A stretch of DNA of 64,000 nt from Nemertoderma westbladi (lineage: Eukaryota; Xenacoelomorpha; Nemertodermatida; Nemertodermatidae), in NCBI GenBank assembly GCA_032718475.1, contig JAUCBJ010000678.1:1-64000 (forward strand), given 5' to 3'. The notes under the pieces are model-generated. The model searched no databases. It worked only from the letters and a program-made list of their open reading frames with translations, and had not been told where the DNA came from. Below, one piece after another: positions 20,434-31,600 of the stretch. Both the position numbers and the translations under genes were made by a program. How positions within the stretch are numbered: position 1 is the first letter of the stretch; the number at the start of each line of letters is the position of its first letter.

Positions 20434-23400
20434 TTACACTTGACTAGCAGCAAAGTTCTTTATCGCCACCATTTTTACTGACCTTATGCTATGTTCTCCT
20501 AGTTTATCCTGGGGAGTGGACAACGTGCCTACATAGTAATCTGTGGCTACTGTGGATTTGCAAACCTGCATAATTCCTGAAAGGTTCAACTTAGTTCGGA
20601 ACTTGGGTTGTCCAGCAAAGATGTCTTCGGCTAGTTCTTTGTCGATGAATGTACCTGTGCTGCCGGAGTCAAGGAGGGCGTTTACTATGAGACTCTTCCC
20701 TACACCGTGGACTCTCAGTTGCACCACAGGAAATCCCGGTTGCCGGTCCAGAATAGTCTGTTTAGGCTCTTCATTATCGGTTTCAGTCTCATACATAAGC
20801 GCTCGATACACCGCGGTGTTTATCAGATAACAGGATTCGTTTTCATCGGAGAATTCGTCCGTGTAGAATCCTTCCATCTCAGAGCTGTGGTCAGTGTCGT
20901 TCACATCACTGAATTGGACATGTAGTTCGGGCTCACTTACCTGACTCGTGCGGGTTCTGTCAAATTCTGTGTGCAGCAAGATATGATGTTTCGCGCCGCA
21001 CTTAGCACACCTCGCGTCTGAGTAACAGGTCCGCCATTGGTGTCCTTGTCTGAGACAATTATAACACAACCGCTTATCCCACATGACATCACGTCTATCC
21101 TTTAGGGACTTCTTCAAGAATTCATCACATCCACTCAAGCGATGTGGCCCGTCGCATAATGCACATTTAGGTTTGATGTTACTTACTTTAACCTGTGTGG
21201 TGTTGTGCACACTTGTTCTTTCCTCGGGCTTTCTTCCATGAATTCTCTTAGGAGACGTAGGAGGAATTGTTACCTGTTCTCTCCTGTCACTGGTTCGAGA
21301 CTTAGATTTACTTACGTCTTTCCTCGGTTTGTTGACATAATAAGATCTTTCGGTGTCTTTCCCGCTATTCTCATCATAAGACATCGTCTGACTCCCACAA
21401 TCCGTATAACACACTGGTGTCACCTCTCTCCTAGTAACGGGTTTTTCACTTACCTCACTTTCTGGAGTCTTCTCTCTAGACTGTTTTAGGAGTTGTAATC
21501 TTACCTCTCTGTTTAAGAATGACAGAAGGTCCATCATGGTTGGATCTCTATGTTGTTGGTCCATCAAATAGAGAACCTTTTTGTCCCAGCGAGTACCTAC
21601 TCCACCCTTTGGCAAAGTTGATGCTAAGGCTCCTACAACCATAGAATTCTGGTATTCATGAGACTTACCCAACCAGTCTAACTGTCTACAGATCTCCTGA
21701 ATCTCATCGGAAAACTCTATAATCCCGCTGCTAAGAAACTTTCGGGGCGCCATTAATTTCGCATACAAATACCTAGCTATGTTAGTCCTATTACCATACC
21801 TGATGTTTAGTGTATCCCAAACTTGTCTTAATCCATCTGGATGTCCAATAAACTTTAACGCCATTAACTTGGGAGGTCCTTCCAAGCACTCGATGAGGAA
21901 TCTAAGTTTCTCTCCGTTGGATAATACAGAGTTCTGTATGTTATCTTTATAATATTCATTAAAAGGTAACCATTTCATCTCATCTCCATTGAACTTGACG
22001 ATCTCTCCCACCTTTACCGCTTGACGGGCTTTGGTTCTAGCCATTTGACGCGTAAAACTTTCTTGGGCCATCGTATTATTTAATATCGAGTTATCGGTAT
22101 GTAAATTTCTCGGATTATGATCAGGTCTATATGGAATATCATTATCAACAGGTTTATAATTACCCTTAATAGGGTTTACTATAGGAGTTTCTACTTCACT
22201 AGCAGTATAGATGCGTGTAGGCTCCACACCTTGCGCATGAAATACTTCAGAGCTAACAGGTTGACACATTGTTACAGGGGGTGGTGGTATACCCTTTTGT
22301 ATATTTACTAATTTGTCTCGTTCTAAAGCGATACTCCGCTGCACTTCTTGCAACTCTAACCTACTCTCTCTTACTGTTCCCTTTAACTGCTGAACAGTCC
22401 CTTCCAACTCCCGGACCTGCTGGGAAGAACGTATTTTTTGTTCCTCCAGTTGCCCGAGCAGGAGATCTATCCCCCGCCATCCCCCGTCTACCCACTCGAC
22501 CGCCGAAGCGGGAGCCGCCAACATAGTAGCGGGCTGACATGTAGGGACGACGGGCAACAAATCGTTGATGTCTTGCTCGGCGTCCAGGACCGGGAGTGAT
22601 TCAGGGGCTGTTCTACTGGGCACAGGTAGATTAGTACTGTGCAAAGGGAATTTAGAGTTAGGTTCTGGAAGTACAGGTGTCTCTATCATAGAGGGAGTGG
22701 CTTCGAGAACAGGCCTAATTATTTCAGGCTCATCTACTATAGTAGGGAGTCTTTCTACTCTAATAATTTGGTCTGTGGGCTCAGGATTACTTAAATCTAC
22801 ACTAGCTATTTGCCTTCTCACAGCTGGAGGCAAATCGGGTAATTTCTGCCGGTGTGGCGCTCTTCTACGTCCGCTGGAACGAGATTTATTTCCTCTACCT
22901 TCAGGATCTGTTGTATCACCTTCATCAGATGATGTAAATCCCTGTCTCCTGGGAGTAGATCGACTTAGTAGATGCATCTGAGTAGCTGTTCTCTGTTTAT
23001 TTAAGTAATCTTGCTTCGCTTGAAGATTTTCAAACTCTAGTTGGGTTGTCTCTTCAGATGCCCGTCTTTCTGCTTTAGCCACGGCCGCTTTTCTTTCAGC
23101 CTCTGCTGCTTTCCTTTCAGATTCTGCTGCGGCCACTGACCTTCGGTCTTCTATTTGCTTTTTCTTTAGCTGCTCTTCTTGGTCCATAGCGATGAGGATG
23201 CTTTCATCAAATTTAGCCTGCTCCGCAGCTAATATTTCCGCATCTAATGAGTCCAACACAAATTTGGCTCCCTCACTATTACGATGAAGTCCAGCTAGCC
23301 GTCTCCTTAACTCTTTGTCACCTATAAATCGTTGATAGTCCGACAGATAGATGTTAATAGCATCCTTCTTCTGAGGTTTCTCGGATGTAACTTCGCCTTC

Positions 23401-24318
23401 CACCTGAGAAAAGGTAGCGTCTGTTGATTCTCCATGGGTCATGCGCTCGGTTAGCTGAGCTTTCCATTGTGTCGTCCCCTGGACTTTAAGACTCACCCGT
23501 TGGAACCAAGTTTTTACGGCCACTTGCAACGACGTGTCTTGGCTTCTCTTCGAAGCTTCTTTAAAGGCCGAAAGGATTAGTCTGATCCGTAAAATTCGTT
23601 CTCGCACTTGATAAAGCAGCTCTCCCTGCTCTTGAGGTCCTTGTCGTTGTTGAAATAGGTGTTCTTCTAATCGCTCCAAAGAACTTAAGAATCCCTGGAC
23701 ATATCCTGCTGCCGACCTCTTCCACACAGCTGGATCTCGAGTGTCTTTTACTACTCCCATCCTGTATAAGTCCTCCCAGGCAGCTTCCGATAAGTTAAAC
23801 GGGAGTCCGGGTCCGGGGAAGTTCCATTGCATCTCGACAATAGACTTCAGTTCCTCCATCGTGTATCCCACATAACTGTCCCTGGTCGATCGCTTACTTC
23901 TCGCCCAATCGATTTGATGTTCTTCCACAGCGATCAACACTCTAGTGAGTATGGCTCCAGGAAGAATTAGAAGTGGGTCTGGATAAACCGCTTCTGCCAT
24001 CCTTGCTCCGATCTCGGGTGTCAACTCTACAGTGTCTGAACTACTGGAGTTATCGGGCTGTTGAGAAATAAGTTCTTGGTTCGGGTGCTGCTGCTGTTTA
24101 ACAGCTGCCTCTTGGTCCCGCTTGACTTGAGCCCTAGTGCCTATGATAGACCTATGGTGCTTTACTAGCCTAGGGTCTGATACTACTACTGTAGGGATGA
24201 CCTTTCTTACAGTAGGAGGGGACTTGGACTTCGGTCTCAGATTTTCTATACTCCTATCTGAGTCACAGACTGTTCTTTCTAGGAGACTATCTGACAGTGT
24301 TTGTTTTGTGTCAGCTAT
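20434..24318 (-). CDS. Gag-protease of element B (start codon lost)
   Basis: About 1294 codons without interruption. Where element A begins ATG-TCT-GAC, element B has ATA-GCT-GAC (24316-24318), so the start is mutated; the first internal ATG lies further in. Contents in order: Ser/Gln-rich N-terminus, a helical region absent from A, a charged coiled coil (AEAERKAAVAKAERRA), a capsid-like region, Cys/His knuckles (CALCDGPHRLSGC, CYNCLRQGHQWRTC, CAKCGAKHH at about 20970-21170) and the protease core LLDSGSTGTF at about 20650-20680. A nonsense TAA at 20434 separates it from the rest of pol. Confidence 0.8.
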   Translation of the reverse strand: MADTKQTLSDSLLERTVCDSDRSIENLRPKSKSPPTVRKVIPTVVVSDPRLVKHHRSIIGTRAQVKRDQEAAVKQQQHPNQELISQQPDNSSSSDTVELTPEIGARMAEAVYPDPLLILPGAILTRVLIAVEEHQIDWARSKRSTRDSYVGYTMEELKSIVEMQWNFPGPGLPFNLSEAAWEDLYRMGVVKDTRDPAVWKRSAAGYVQGFLSSLERLEEHLFQQRQGPQEQGELLYQVRERILRIRLILSAFKEASKRSQDTSLQVAVKTWFQRVSLKVQGTTQWKAQLTERMTHGESTDATFSQVEGEVTSEKPQKKDAINIYLSDYQRFIGDKELRRRLAGLHRNSEGAKFVLDSLDAEILAAEQAKFDESILIAMDQEEQLKKKQIEDRRSVAAAESERKAAEAERKAAVAKAERRASEETTQLEFENLQAKQDYLNKQRTATQMHLLSRSTPRRQGFTSSDEGDTTDPEGRGNKSRSSGRRRAPHRQKLPDLPPAVRRQIASVDLSNPEPTDQIIRVERLPTIVDEPEIIRPVLEATPSMIETPVLPEPNSKFPLHSTNLPVPSRTAPESLPVLDAEQDINDLLPVVPTCQPATMLAAPASAVEWVDGGWRGIDLLLGQLEEQKIRSSQQVRELEGTVQQLKGTVRESRLELQEVQRSIALERDKLVNIQKGIPPPPVTMCQPVSSEVFHAQGVEPTRIYTASEVETPIVNPIKGNYKPVDNDIPYRPDHNPRNLHTDNSILNNTMAQESFTRQMARTKARQAVKVGEIVKFNGDEMKWLPFNEYYKDNIQNSVLSNGEKLRFLIECLEGPPKLMALKFIGHPDGLRQVWDTLNIRYGNRTNIARYLYAKLMAPRKFLSSGIIEFSDEIQEICRQLDWLGKSHEYQNSMVVGALASTLPKGGVGTRWDKKVLYLMDQQHRDPTMMDLLSFLNREVRLQLLKQSREKTPESEVSEKPVTRREVTPVCYTDCGSQTMSYDENSGKDTERSYYVNKPRKDVSKSKSRTSDRREQVTIPPTSPKRIHGRKPEERTSVHNTTQVKVSNIKPKCALCDGPHRLSGCDEFLKKSLKDRRDVMWDKRLCYNCLRQGHQWRTCYSDARCAKCGAKHHILLHTEFDRTRTSQVSEPELHVQFSDVNDTDHSSEMEGFYTDEFSDENESCYLINTAVYRALMYETETDNEEPKQTILDRQPGFPVVQLRVHGVGKSLIVNALLDSGSTGTFIDKELAEDIFAGQPKFRTKLNLSGIMQVCKSTVATDYYVGTLSTPQDKLGEHSIRSVKMVAIKNFAASQV

Positions 24319-24783
24319 GATTTATTTTACAGTTGAATGCCTACTACTATAACGACAGTTAAAGCAAGTCTAGTAATTCAGTGTCAACTGTAAGCCTAGT
24401 AATTAATTACCGATACCGTTACTCAGTGTAACATGATATATGTATTAATATTAAAATACCGGCATACACCTATATTATATATAAGTATTATTACAGACTA
24501 AGATTAGTCACAGAATACCGGTATATAATTTCAGCCTAAATTTATATAAATAAATATAATAAGCCTACCGTAAATAATACACCTATAGTATATATAAGTA
24601 TTATTATAGACTATGATTAGTCACAGAATACCGGTATATAATTTCAGCCTAAATTTATATAAATAAATATAATAAGCCTACTGTAAATACCGGTAATGTC
24701 AATTATTTTATAATAACTGAATTTCTGAATTTTTTAGGGTTACTTCCCTTTACTTTATTACTGTTATTAAGCAGTAGTCCAAC
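24319..24783 (-). promoter_or_regulatory. Leader region of element B
   Basis: Aligned with 8646-9246. It contains CCGGTAT-type sites in a shorter tandem repeat (about 24490-24700). No gene is seen. Confidence 0.4.
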
Positions 24784-27403
24784 TGATATTAAGACCTAAT
24801 TGATGTATAACAGGCCTACTATTTTATAAATCTGTTTGAGTTGATTTATAATATATATATATACCCGTACAATGGGTTTTGGCAATGTTTGAAATAAATG
24901 TTATTATTTCTGGGTAAGGAGTCACTACACAGAAGCTGAACGCTCTCAGTGGAGTGCTACTTGTTGGATACTAAAACGAATAATTCTACTTTACTAAGTT
25001 ACTTATCACTACAAATTACTTACAATTACAGTTTGAGATTACAATCTCTAAATAAACACTAAAAGGTTACACATACAATTTTTTAGGGTAATTTGACAAG
25101 AAATCTACAAACCAGTCTAACAAGGAGTTAGAATTTCTGGTTCTTACAAACTGACCGGATATTGCGGTATTTGAAAACAATAAAGCAGTAGTAAGTAAAT
25201 TGCATTGTCCAGATAAGAAAATACCACCGTCTGACGACTTATAGTCTTAGCTCTATAAGTACTACGTTATGTACCCGGAGTATCCTTACCTAGAAGTTAA
25301 TTACCGCAGCCAACCAGAGCTAACGTGCCTATTAACCACTTTACAACACAAATATACTGCCTACACACAAAATTACTTTCGGAAAGCACTGTACTCTAAA
25401 CCCTAAATTAGGTACAACTACTTATACAACAAATAACCAGCAGTTAAATATACTTGAACAGCCAAAAGAACCATGGTATCTGCTGGAGTGACCGGAGCAC
25501 AAAATCACCAGTCTTTACCTACGCCAAGCAGCCCTGATGTAGTACCGGGGTTAATTTAACTATAATGGTATGTATAACAAGCACAATTACTGTAGGATTA
25601 AACTTGGGGGGTTGTAGGTTGCGAATACTCGCATAGACTCTGAATAATAAATATTACGCTACCCATGCAGACTATACAAACAAAATACAGACCAAATGCT
25701 GGCAGACTACCATCAAGCCTAAATACACTACAGTATATGCAGACTCCGAAATTGTTAGTTAGTAGGTGTTCTAACCGAGTAGTACGACTTATTCTTTCGG
25801 GGGGATTTACCTTACAACACTGGATGCCCCCACCTTCATAACTAGCACTTTATCGGACAGACACTCTACACACACTGCAATCGCTTCAGACCTAACAACA
25901 GTCAGACAACAATCCGGCCTACAAATTATTTGTACAATCTGAGCAGGCTTACACGCCTTCTGCTCAATATTACACTTACAGATAAATAAAACTGACAGAA
26001 ATAAGTAAACCATACAAAGGAATAAGGGGTGATCAATCCCTAATCCCTAACAGCCTACAATATACAATATTTCACAATCGAAATAATACTAGTACCGGTT
26101 CGGGTGGTTAGGTAGTTAGGCCTACAGTTCACCGTCCAACCGGTACATTCGACTTTATTGCCTACGGTGCAATAAAGAAACAAAAATCTATTATTGTTCT
26201 TACCAGAACAATAGACAAAATATTTATTGCCTACTGTGCAATCAATAGTTTAAATCTATTGTTGTTCGCGCTTTTAGACCTTTAGCAGTTTAATCTGCCA
26301 ATTTTAGTTGTCTTCTTGTTTATAAATCGACTTTAGCCTAGACCAATTATTTAATGTACTGAAGTTACATCCGCCGAAGCCAGTCTGTGCGCGATCATTC
26401 ACCCACAGTTAAGGGAGACTGGATTCGGGTGCTTTGAAAGTTATTGTGGTGCAGACCTACTGTATTATTCGATTGATCGTTACTATATAATCTCTGACAA
26501 ATATATTTACTTTCGGGGAAATATTAACAGTTCCTTTAGGACGTGGCGCTTTAAGTATAAAAACAGAGTTATGACTTATACTAATCACAACTAGATGGCT
26601 ACTGAGTTTCGATATAGTTCTGAGATTCGTTGATAGCGCATTCTTTAGGAGATGCTTTATTATCTGTCACACTACTTCACACGACTTCACACTACTTCAC
26701 ACTACTGCACACTGATCTGCCGACCGTCACTGAATTTGATCATATATAAGGAAGATCACAACTGACACTTGTAGGGATTATGAAATAGCATTTAATTCAC
26801 ACAAAACCACTATAATTTAAGTCGCAGTTGCTACCGGTAACCTGTTCCTCTCACCTTTATGATTATTCATCGGTATTATCCAAATATATCAGCAATATAT
26901 ATCCATATAACAACAATTAATAATAGAAGTAAAATAATGCGGTGAACAATCAGTATGTGTTACGTAATGCGAAGACCATAAGTTGTAAATGCAGAGTTCA
27001 ATGAGTCAGTATGTCGGATGACGTAAGTCAGATAATAGATTTACGTTCTTATAATCAAAGCCATCAGATGTTTAGGCCAAAGTCTGAAACTTCCACAACA
27101 TAAGTTCAGAAGAATTCCAAGCCGGTTCTTAGGCTCAGAAAGGTAAACAAAGACCGTAATGCATTGCGCGGTTTTCCATAGGCCCCTGTTCAACATAAAG
27201 TGAAAATCGCTCTGATTGGCCGAATAGGCAGAACAAGAGGTTCCAGGTATACAGGAAATCAGCTGACAGATTTCGTCATCTGAGCTCCAATCTTTTAGAG
27301 TATTATGCACATTGCGGCAAAAATGACTTGTTATGTCCGCTAAAGCACCTACACTGTGCATTGCGGGGAAAAATGACTTGTTATGTCCGCAAAAGCGTTT
27401 ACA
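24784..27403 (-). mobile_element. 5' LTR of element B
   Basis: Diverged copy of the middle LTR: the same order of blocks (CTGTGCGCGATCATTCACCC, GACGTGGCGCT, TTATGTCCGC) with many substitutions and small indels. The right edge at 27403 (GCGTTTACA) matches the other copies. About 58 bp near its right end is duplicated (27312-27396). The left edge is inferred. The LTR ends about 370-400 bp before the TDRD9-like start codon, which lies on the opposite strand. Confidence 0.6.
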
Positions 27404-27769
27404 TGGGCCCTACCTAGTTGTTACAGCTGCAGGCAGGTATGGACATCACTCATCACATATACTACCGGTATGGACTACACACATATGTTCTCCTTTCTTA
27501 TTCTATTGTAATTGTTCTGTACGCTGTTATGTTTGGTTAGGCCTATAGCAGTATACTATACAGGTATAGTCCCAGCCGTTTAAGTTCAGAAGTTCAGTAC
27601 CAGTACAGCAGTAGGCCTACACAGTAAAGGCTTCACAAAAAGACAAGGCAAAATAAACTGCTACAAGTAGCCTAGCACTGTAACAAGCCTGCAAGCTGAC
27701 AAACATTCAGATTGAGATACTGCAGTACGACGAGAGGCGCGAGAGACAGGTAGATACCGGTACCATCGT
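27404..27769 (+). promoter_or_regulatory. Putative promoter and 5' UTR region of the TDRD9-like gene
   Basis: 366 bp between the LTR edge and the first in-frame ATG. No TATA box in a convincing place and no ORF of note. Any promoter must lie here or within the adjacent LTR, unless there is an upstream noncoding exon that I cannot see. Confidence 0.4.
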
Positions 27770-28606
27770 ATGATTCGTATCGTCCAACCGCCATCAGCCA
27801 TGGATACCGGTAGAACAACGAACTCTGAAATGTTTCCAATGCGCAAAGAACTACTGAGCAAATACGTATTGGCGCTGAATGACGACGAAGATAATCCTGA
27901 AGAATTTATGCAAAACTTTACCAGCAGGATAAGCCTAAAATCTCCTAAAACACCAACGCGAACGCAGGAAAACGTTGTCAATCCCCAACTATTATCTCAG
28001 CAAAATATCATTAATTCCCAAGAACCTTCCGCGCAATCTCTTATTAAACCTTTAAATTTTTCTATGCCTACCCGTTTAGATCATTTGGCTCCGGTCACGC
28101 CTAAATTTACCGTACAAACGATTAGTTCGTTCACTAAATACGACCCGAGTCTTCCGATAACAATCCATTGCGACGATATTATCGACAACATAGAATCGGT
28201 CGGGCAAGTTCTAGTGATAGTCGGGCCTACCGGCAGCGGTAAAACCACCCAGGTGCCCCAGTACATACTAGACCACTACCGGATCAAGGGGGCCTGGTGC
28301 AACGTGGTGGTCACTCAACCACGCAGGATGGCCGCCCGTAGTGTAGCCGCCAGAGTAGCCGAGCAGAGAGGGTGGGAGTTAGGTCGGTTGGTTGGCTACC
28401 AGGTCGGTCTGGAGTCCAAGTCCAGCGCGGAGACTCGACTCCTGTACTGCACCACCGGTGTGCTGCTGGAGCGGTTGATTCACCAGAAACACATGAATGA
28501 CGTCACTCACATTATCCTGGACGAGGTGCACGAGAGAGATCTGGACACGGATTTCCTAATGCTGGTTATAAAGAAGTTTCTGTGTTCCGTGTCTCCACAG
28601 TGTAAG
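27770..28606 (+). CDS. TDRD9: TDRD9-like exon 1
   Basis: A 279-codon exon with an unstructured N-terminus and the first RecA lobe through LDEVHERDLDTDF. It ends AAG before donor GTTTGG, phase 0. Exonic GC is much higher than in the flanks. Confidence 0.9.
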
Positions 28607-31600
28607 GTTTGGTGATTTCTAGTAATAGATGATAATTAGTAGATGATTACATAGTTAGTAAACTATCATTTAATTAAAAATTTATACGAATTCTAGAAAA
28701 ATTTAGTATTACTCGTGTATTGTGATCCTCATTATTTATACCGTTTAACACCCGGTTGTTAAGTCATCCCAATGTTTGTTTACGCCGTATCTAGGTGATC
28801 GTATCATAATGTTTGTTTACCCCGTTGCTAAGTGATCCCAATGTTTGTTTACCCCGTTGCTAGGTGATCGTAATGTTTGTTTACCCCGTTGCTAGGTGAT
28901 CGTAATGTTTGTTTGCCCCTTTGCTTTGCTAGGTGATCCTAATGTTTGTTTACCCCGTTGCTAGGTGATCCTAATGTCTGCGACCATCAACGCTGACGAG
29001 ATCGCCCGCTATTTCCTGCTCTCCTGCGGCGGCCGTCTCGACTCGGCCCCTATCTACCGCATAGAGGGCCGTTGCTACAACGTCGAGGAGTTCTACTCGG
29101 ACGACCTGCCCGGACAGGTCCCGGAACCGTCCGAGCTCCCGGACGGGGTCCACCCGGACACCTACCTGATCGCGCGCGACCTGATCCGGTCGTTCGACGA
29201 TCTCGAGCGGAACTCCGGCGTCGCTCAGCGCGGTTCCGTTCTCGTCTTCCTTCCCGGATTGTACGAGATCACGGCTATGAACGAGGTTCTGGAGGCCGAT
29301 AAACTGTCGGACCGATTGTGGGTCCTTCTGCTACACAGTCGGTTCAGTTCGGACGAACAGAGTAAAGTGTTTAAACGAGCCCGGGATAATAAACGGAAGG
29401 TTGGTATCTGGTCCGGCTATTTTACAACGTAATTGGCCCGGGGGTTGTCATTTTAGAAATTATTTAGATCTTGGCTGAAAAATTACAATTTTGATTGTAT
29501 AAGGGTTTTCGAGGTCGCTGATCACGAGAAAACTATTTATATATATTTCTGGTTAATGTAACCCCATTATGATGCCCCAGAAAGAAAAGTACAAGTAACA
29601 CAAAATTATAAACTGTTAAATTTTGCCATAGGTTGGGTAATTCTGAAGCTATACTGGTTTTCAAGGTCGTTGATCACGATACAACTCGTTAAAACGGTAA
29701 AGGGGTCGTTAAAAGTGGTAACGCAACTATCGTTTTTGGTGCTTGTCAGGTGGGACGAAGAATACAAGTAGCATAACATTTCTAACAGTAAATCGAATTT
29801 GTTTGGATAATGCGATATTTTTGAGTGTCATACTCGTGATCAGTGTCCCAGAAAACCCATAATGTCTACAAATCAGTTTGATTCGGTGATGATTTTTGAT
29901 TTTCAAATTTGTGCTACTTGTATTTTTCGTGCCGCACATTGACACATATTTCGAAAAAATTAAAAATATCCTAATCATCAAGGTACGATATATTTCAATG
30001 CCACAAAACCTATATGGTAATAAAATCAATTTGATTCAAAAAAACAAGTAGTGCAAATATGATAATGAAAAATCACCATGGACATGGTGATTTTTCATTG
30101 TCATATTTGCACTACTTGTTTTTTTCGTGCCCCAGGGGGCACATTCAAAATTACCAAAAATTTTCGCGAATGTAATATTTGCGTTCTATAATCGTGATCA
30201 GCATTAAAAAAACCGCTATATACCGCAAACCAATTAATTTTAGTGAATTATAAAAACTTTTGAAAAATTTTGCACACAAAAATACTGGAGATGGGTGCCA
30301 GAAACGGACCACAGCACGAAAACTAACATAGCTATGTAAGTGGCGTTTGTTCTGTTGGATAGCCATTAGAGTTGTAACAGAGACTTGTCACTGATCTCTG
30401 GATTCTCCGGGCAGTGTTTTGGTCTCTGGATAGGTCTCTGGTTCCCGGGTATTGAAAACAGACATTTTACCCAGAGAACAGTGATTTTAGAAATTAGAAA
30501 TAGTTATTTAAAAATAGATCATGTACAACGCAAAATGTGAATTGAAGATTATTTTTCACAAATTTTTTACAATTAATAATTTCTTTAATTTTTAACTATT
30601 TTTAATACACCACTTCAACACAATATATTCACTTTTACACTGTTTTTAATCTAACTCTAAATCTGACTCAAACTAAATGTACCGATAATCTTCTATTTAC
30701 ATTAATTAATTTAAGGTTCGTTTAATTTTAAGTTAAATTAGCACCTAAAGAGGGTTCTTATAGATAAAGGGGGATAAAGGTGCTTAATTTGAGCACCCAT
30801 AATGTTTAAAAGTGAAAGAAAGGGCTGTTCTCCATTCAACTTGTTGTAGGATAGATAATATGACGACCAAATGAAGAGAACGAGCGTAACGAGGCTTGTA
30901 AATGGGGCGAGTAGAGTACCATACATGTGCTCTGTATTCGTAATTTACTAAGTTTATTTTAAAGTACATTGAATGAAATGTATATATGATTTGAACACTA
31001 ATTGTAAAATAAAAGCCTTAAATTAACAAAGTACCAGTACCTATGGCGCAAAACAAATTTATGTGACATATTATTAATTAAAAATAACAAAATAAGAACG
31101 AATTAATAAACAAATAACCAAATTAATATTAATTAAGTCCCCCAAACTGTACGTGCGCTTATTTTCTTCCAATGGGTAAGGGTTGACATGGGTTGGATTT
31201 ACTGTAATTCAACCATTTAAAAACAGTTATCAGTCCATATGTACCTGTTTGTGCTTTATGGGACTAATCAAAATGTAAGCACAAAAATAGGTACAGTCTC
31301 TGATCTCTGGTCTCCGGTATTTTTCAAAATAATTCTCCGGATAGGTCTCTGGTTCACCGGGATTAAGAAAAACAGGTCTCTGTTGCAACTCTAATAGCCA
31401 TATACATTTTAGGAAAAGTCACGAACAAATCTGACTCAAAGAAACGGATGAATTACAAACAAATATAAAATGACCCTCCCGGACTAAATAGGGTTAATTG
31501 CACCGGAACTTTATCTTTGTAAAACGACGTTGCTGTAAAACGTTACCACGTTCAAACTGCGAACAAGTTAAGTTGCTTGTTTTAGAGATTAATAACTTAA

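Larger units (their letters stand above)
12271..27403 (-). mobile_element. BEL/Pao LTR retrotransposon, element B (decayed, with nested gypsy)
   Basis: On the minus strand: 5' LTR (24784-27403), leader, a single gag-pol frame from 24318, and the pol end at 13641, followed by 3' noncoding sequence and the middle LTR. One continuous gag-pol frame is typical of BEL/Pao. It carries a lost start codon, nonsense codons at 20434-20436 and 19759-19761, at least two frameshifts and a Ty3/gypsy insertion, so it is inactive. Its 5' LTR is clearly diverged from the middle LTR. Confidence 0.85.

Noticed and set aside
1-27403. Intact, infectious-type retrovirus
   Set aside because: Both elements have broken or deleted pol and no recognisable envelope gene.
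27770-28606. Ordinary RNA-splicing DEAH helicase (Prp/DHX type)
   Set aside because: The Tudor domain in exon 7 joins in phase with the helicase exons, and the post-Tudor region fits TDRD9/Spindle-E, which splicing helicases lack.
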